From Floccularia luteovirens (taxonomy: Eukaryota > Basidiomycota > Agaricomycetes > Agaricales > Squamanitaceae): a stretch of 64,000 nt of DNA. Location of the stretch: the NCBI GenBank assembly GCA_009739215.1, contig VSJF01000005.1, positions 1,178,001-1,242,000 of the forward strand, read 5' to 3'. The translations under genes were made by a program, and so were the position numbers. Shown in pieces: positions 60,195 to 64,000 of this stretch (position 1 is the first letter of the stretch; every line of letters starts with the position of its first letter). The notes below the pieces were generated by a model that saw only the letters and a list, made by a program, of their open reading frames with translations, did no database searches and was not told the origin of the DNA.

Positions 60195-60274
60195 TCGGAT
60201 ATGGTGTAACGGCTAACATTGCCGCCTCTCATACGGTGTCCGCGGCAGCTCGGGGTTCGATTCCCCGTATCCGA
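60195..60274 (+). tRNA. tRNA-Glu (anticodon CUC) with a 9 nt intron
   Basis: All cloverleaf parts are visible. The acceptor stem TCGGATA / TATCCGA pairs perfectly over 7 bp; D stem GTGT/ACAT; anticodon stem GCCGC/GCGGC; variable loop AGCT; T arm CGGGG-TTCGATT-CCCCG. The anticodon loop is 16 nt instead of 7, with CTC at 60228-60230, which fits a 9 nt intron (about 60232-60240) after position 37, the standard eukaryotic tRNA intron site. CCA is not encoded. Confidence 0.92.
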
Positions 60275-60659
60275 ATTAATTTTTGGGTTTATAGGTTTAT
60301 AACGATAGACGGTCCCATAAAAATTGTTCCTAATCACATCTTCAGTCACAAAACAAAGACAGACAGACAGTCTCGCTAACAGACTATCCCCACTTCTTAA
60401 GAATACATCGCATTTCTGATAAATGGGAACTGTGTTGTGCTGTGTCCCGCATATACTCATCTGAGTATCTAAACTTTGTACAGTTAGTTGCAATTGAGAC
60501 CGAAGATCTCCTAGACGCTAGACGGCGAACTCAAAAATTAATGTGGACTATCCTCTGGTGAGTCAAGTGCCACAATTTGGAACTGTCTTGTGCTGTCCTG
60601 CATATATACATCCAATTTTCCTTTGATCGGTGAGAAGCGTTCTTTTTAACCTATCGAAT

Positions 60660-61270
60660 CCCTCCGGCGTTGTTGCAATTCGGCCTTTCCTGCAGGAGCA
60701 GGAGTAGACGTGCCTTGTTTTGATAATCCATATATGAGAACCTTAGATAGCGAGGACTTGAGGGGTTTTCTCGAATTCTATGATCAATGGAACTTCGTTG
60801 ATGATTCTCTGAGTTAGGTGTGACATTAGTGGTATCGGTAGATAAAGTTATTAAGAAAATTCTCACTTCATATGCTACTTGGAAGTAGGTCTGTCTCGTG
60901 TCATTACCATGAACTCTTTCTTGTAGTCTAATTGCGGGGAGCAGTCGCACGGCATATTCCTCTGGCAAAATTGTTTGTAACAGCCTCTGTATGAGCAAAT
61001 CCCCAAGGTAATTCTTCGTCTTGCTATCGAAATATATCGAAATAATGAGTATTTTGGGTAAATACTAGATCTTCACGTTTTAGGGCTTTCTCGAGCATAT
61101 CCTTTGTAATCTGATTGCACTCATCAAGACTGTCTCGATTCAGGCTTCTACTGTGGCCCGACCGTCAACGGGGATTTATTATTCGAAGGCTTCGCATCAG
61201 GACATACCTCACAAACTCTTCTAATCTTGGAAATTGACCGAAATGCTTCTCCAATAAATTTTCGCTGTAT
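60660..61270 (-). pseudogene. Unrecognised gene fragment overlapping the left inverted-repeat arm
   Basis: The minus strand holds exon-like blocks: KCGYSENLLEKHFGQF (near 61270-61220), LDECNQITKDMLEKAL-KREDLVF (near 61130-61060), LLIQRLLQTILPEEYAVRLL (near 60997-60940) and NDTRQTYFQVAYE followed by a GTGAGA donor (near 60865). These look like exons of one protein, but the family is not recognised and no start or full frame was found. The last blocks are repeated in the right arm at 63.1-63.3 kb. Confidence 0.35.
60812..61099. repeat. Left arm of large inverted repeat
   Basis: About 288 bp match the reverse complement of 63079-63353. Landmarks include ATATGCTCGAGAAA, AACGTGAAGATCTAGTATTT, GCCAGAGGAATATGCCGTG, ACAAGAAAGAGTTCATG and the TTATCTA-CGATACCACT stretch. 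Differences are scattered substitutions and small indels. Confidence 0.8.
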
Positions 61271-62076
61271 CCACATTTATTCCGGTAAATTTACTTAAAA
61301 TATAACAACGTTGGTTCTTCCCATAGGTTGATTGACCACTGTATGATGCAGAATAAGGAACTTCCCCATCCTATCGACATTGAGCTAGTAATAGCAGATA
61401 GGCATATTTGACTCCACGCTCATTGGTTACTTGACGAACGTCCATCTAGCCAAGGAGTTGTGAATCGCTAATGTTTGGGTCATCTTCTTCATCTTCATCA
61501 CGTACCAATAATAAAAGATATCGATCGCTGGTTAAATGCAAAGAATCTTACCCTCATTTAATTGCATTAGTGTTGTACACTTTGGTGCATTTTCAGGGTC
61601 AGAGATGTTCGCGGTGGGCTGTAGTTCCAAAAGTTGTACCTGCAGTTGGCGCATAACTAGTACGACATGTAATGGTAGAAGACCAGTTTGCGGCCGAGTG
61701 TGATGTAGGTTTTAAGACGGGGGGAAGAAAGGGTATTTTGTTGAGAACAGGAAACTTGTCGGGCACTCTTTATGACAGTTCGAAGGTTGGGATGCGCCTA
61801 TTCGGTCGGGTCCTGATGTTGTTCCTATTATTGTTGCACACCTGTAGGTTTGATCGGACTAATTGCTATTAGAGAAGTGTGGCGACGTATCCTTCACATT
61901 TATATACGAAATCTGTCTTAAATGGTGTAATAAAAGTAAGTAGTTACTTGGATCAATTGGCCGTAATCGATTGTAATTATTTTGTCTCTTCTAAGTATGG
62001 GAAGATAGCCATACAATTGTAATTTTTACATATTCTATGCAGGACAAACAGGTCTCTGATTACGCATCGCTACTGT
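61270..62076. other. No supported gene
   Basis: Only short open frames without recognisable family, one starting with a Ser run (near 61471). Treated as spacer within the inverted-repeat interval. Confidence 0.4.
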
Positions 62077-62777
62077 TTATGCTGTCCAGACCTTGGCAAT
62101 AAGCTCGGTAAGACCTTGCAACAAATTAAGTTATCTCCGAATTGGGAAGAAAACATAATTAAGGGCATACCAATATCATTCGTATTGAATTGGTAGATTC
62201 CAACGAGGGTAGCGACAGTAGCAGTACGCAAAGTCCATGTTGCGACACGACCTATGATGGGGAACTTGCGCGGGTGTAGGTAGTCTACCAACATGCTATC
62301 GAACTGAAGGCAAGTTGGCATAAGATAGTATTTTCAGTCTACTCTCGTTGCTCACCCCTATATGACTGTGGATCACTAAGCTGACCCCAAGAATCCCATC
62401 GAGTAATGGGAAGTTACTCGAGCTAGTAACAAATGCCGCAGCCGTCAAAGGTACAAGGCCTGCGGAAAGTAAACGCTCAAATGCCCAATGGTATGAGCCG
62501 TGTACTGCTGATGGAGGAGGGAACGTTGTTGGGTCGTTCACAGTGCCCTTTAGAATCGCTATAGACGTTAAGGTTTAACATGTCCTTTACTGTAATGATG
62601 TTATACTTACGACCACCAGGAACATATGTTTGGTCACTTGCATGTCGGGCTAGTGGATTTCAATCATAAGCCGACAAATGGTATTATCACTTACTCACCT
62701 TGAATAGCTGTACTCAGCAGTGTGCGACGAGCAAGAGCCCTTGGAGCAGTTGAACGAAGTATCAAAGTCGAGGACAT
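62077..62777 (-). CDS. SDH4: Succinate dehydrogenase membrane anchor subunit (CybS/SDH4)
   Basis: Five exons (62699-62777, 62611-62649, 62356-62558, 62171-62303, 62077-62114) give 163 residues. The N-terminal MSSTLILRSTAPRALARRTL is a mitochondrial presequence. YVPGGPILKGTVNDPTTFPP precedes the anchor domain: GSYHWAFERLLSAGLVPLTA (first TM), LLDGILGVSLVIHSHIG with the heme-region His, and TATVATLVGIYQFNTNDIG (third TM), ending KVWTA. The protein anchors complex II in the inner membrane and helps bind ubiquinone and heme b. The frame is complete. The gene lies between the two arms of a large inverted repeat. Confidence 0.9.
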
Positions 62778-63078
62778 CGTCAAGACGCGCAGATAGAGCG
62801 TTCGTTGTAAACTGAGACGGAAGAGCCAACGCTACCGGTTGTGCACGGGAGTTATTGTTTGTTCTACCCGCCGTAGACAAACAACGTCCTTTCACTTTGC
62901 TTACAAAAAAGGACAGGATACAATTTGGTTCAATGCAAACGCCAACGATGTTCTCTCGCTTCTGTCAGTCACATTCCCGGTGGCAGCAAGGGATATATGG
63001 AGAATGTTGGTTTTATGTAACAAGCAACGCTCACAAGCTTAGGCCATTTTTCATGAGTGCAGTCAGACTACAAAAAAT

Positions 63079-63353
63079 ATGCTCGAGAAAATTCTAAAAC
63101 GTGAAGATCTAGTATTTACCTAAAACACCTATTATTTTTATAGCAAGACGAAGTATTATTTTAGGGATTGCTCATACAGAGGCTCTCAGAAACAATTTTG
63201 CCAGAGGAATATGCCGTGCTACTGCTCCTCGCAATCAGGCTACAAGAAAGAGTTCATGATTGTGGCACGAGTGCAGGTCTACTTCCGATTAGCATATAAA
63301 GTGAGAATTTTCCACATAACTTTATCTATCGATACCACTGATGTCACGCCTAC
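63079..63353. repeat. Right arm of large inverted repeat
   Basis: The inverted counterpart of 60812-61099. On the plus strand it repeats the coding-like block ILPEEYAV-LLLAIRLQERVH with disruptions, so this arm holds a broken copy of the same exons. Confidence 0.8.
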
Positions 63354-63571
63354 TAAGGGGCCGAGCACCTGTAGAATAGTCTGTAGATTTCGAATATATA
63401 GAAATCTACGAGAACGGATGTATATTCCAGTCATTGAAATATGAATAAACTGCTCCAGGAATTTTTTTCTGACTTCGCACACAAATTTGTTGTGTTTTCC
63501 TAAAATGGCACTTTGGCATTCTTTATTGTAATCGTGTGACTGGTGTTACTTCATCTGACAACACCACCAAC

Positions 63572-64000
63572 ATGACAGACATAATTTGTCTGAATTGCCT
63601 TCTCATCAGCCAAGATCCGCCATTTAGATACGTTTTCACAGTGGAAATCTCACACAGAAAGACCATCAACTAATTGAAGAAAGCCATCTGGGACAGAAAG
63701 ACGAGGTTGCACAACAAATACAATTTGGATGATTTGATACTCTACATGCCAAAAGATCACATTTCTATCAAAGATAAAGAGCAATTCAATAACACCATTG
63801 TGGAAATAAAATATACCAGCCTTGATAGTATTCTCAACGAGCTTACTCCATCACACACTATAACAAAATCTGGCTTAGAGGCACCAGAAGAAGATTTATT
63901 GCATATTATTATTGTTCCATTGGGTAGGCTATGTTTCTAGCTTTCTTACTATAATTTGTGATACTGCAGTCAAAGAAAGTGACAGGGGACACAATGTAGT
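63572..64000 (+). pseudogene. Crinkler-type N-terminal domain, interrupted and cut by window end
   Basis: From ATG at 63572 the frame reads MTDIICLNCLLISQDPPFRY and VFTVEISHRKTIN, then TAA at 63671-63673, then continues in the same frame LKKAIWDRKTRLHNKYNLDD to HIIIVPLG and a GT donor near 63925. The layout (short start, FxVxI strand, L-K-K-A-I helix, L-D-L-x-L strand, acidic tail, HIIIxxP end) matches the ubiquitin-like N-domain of fungal Crinkler-family proteins. TAA stands where Gln (CAA) is common. The downstream exon after TACTGCAG (63968) continues past the window, so the rest is unseen. Confidence 0.55.

Noticed and set aside
61471..61872. Two short plus-strand frames starting MFGSSSSSSS and MVEDQF
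   Set aside because: Low complexity or no family resemblance, no splice support and no neighbouring exons; not enough to call a gene.

Overview
The window comes from a filamentous fungus, most likely a mushroom-forming basidiomycete (Agaricomycetes). Genes carry many 46-75 nt introns with GT-AG ends. The gene content fits: NACHT-WD40 receptors, a RecQ-like repeat helicase, a DUF4238 protein, an HNH protein, a Crinkler-type N-terminus and nuclear genes for mitochondrial proteins. Exon joins below were worked out by hand from frame, splice sites and family similarity, so single boundaries may shift.

Layout. 0.6-3.7 kb: an HNH-type protein and a protein-kinase-like protein, both minus strand. 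4.3-15.4 kb: a LamB/YcsF (PxpA-like) gene and a large biotin-dependent enzyme (biotin carboxylase + PxpC/PxpB-like halves + biotin carrier), both plus strand. Together they look like a eukaryotic form of the PxpABC 5-oxoprolinase or a related urea-carboxylase-type system. A complete minus-strand NACHT-WD40 gene (5.65-10.0 kb) sits between them. The biotin enzyme has an in-frame TAG exactly where the splice pattern expects a Trp codon.

15.8-45.7 kb: a duplicated accessory region. Unit A (16.9-26.8 kb) holds an FCP1/NLI-like phosphatase (+), a ubiquitin hydrolase-like protein (-) without catalytic Cys and His, an unrecognised gene (+) and an intact NACHT-WD40 gene (-). Unit B (30.0-38.5 kb) repeats the same order in decayed form. 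Unit C (40.2-45.5 kb) is an inverted, heavily broken copy of the last two genes. A terminal-inverted-repeat element carrying a truncated RecQ-like helicase (27.3-29.1 kb) lies between A and B. A decayed copy of the 45.9 kb membrane-protein gene lies beside B.

45.9-60.3 kb: ordinary genes: a one-TM protein, a GH13 alpha-amylase with a probable 3' frameshift, a WDR48/Bun107-like WD40 protein, an adrenodoxin (ferredoxin) reductase, the mitochondrial protease OMA1, a DUF4238 protein and an intron-bearing tRNA-Glu(CUC). 60.6-64 kb: a 275-290 bp inverted repeat with arms about 2 kb apart encloses the succinate dehydrogenase anchor gene SDH4. The 5' end of a Crinkler-like gene, with an early in-frame stop, runs off the window.

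Common themes are NLR-type receptor duplication and decay next to metabolic genes, two enzyme-family proteins with altered active sites (UCH-like, FCP1-like), and several single-base disruptions that need read-level checking.
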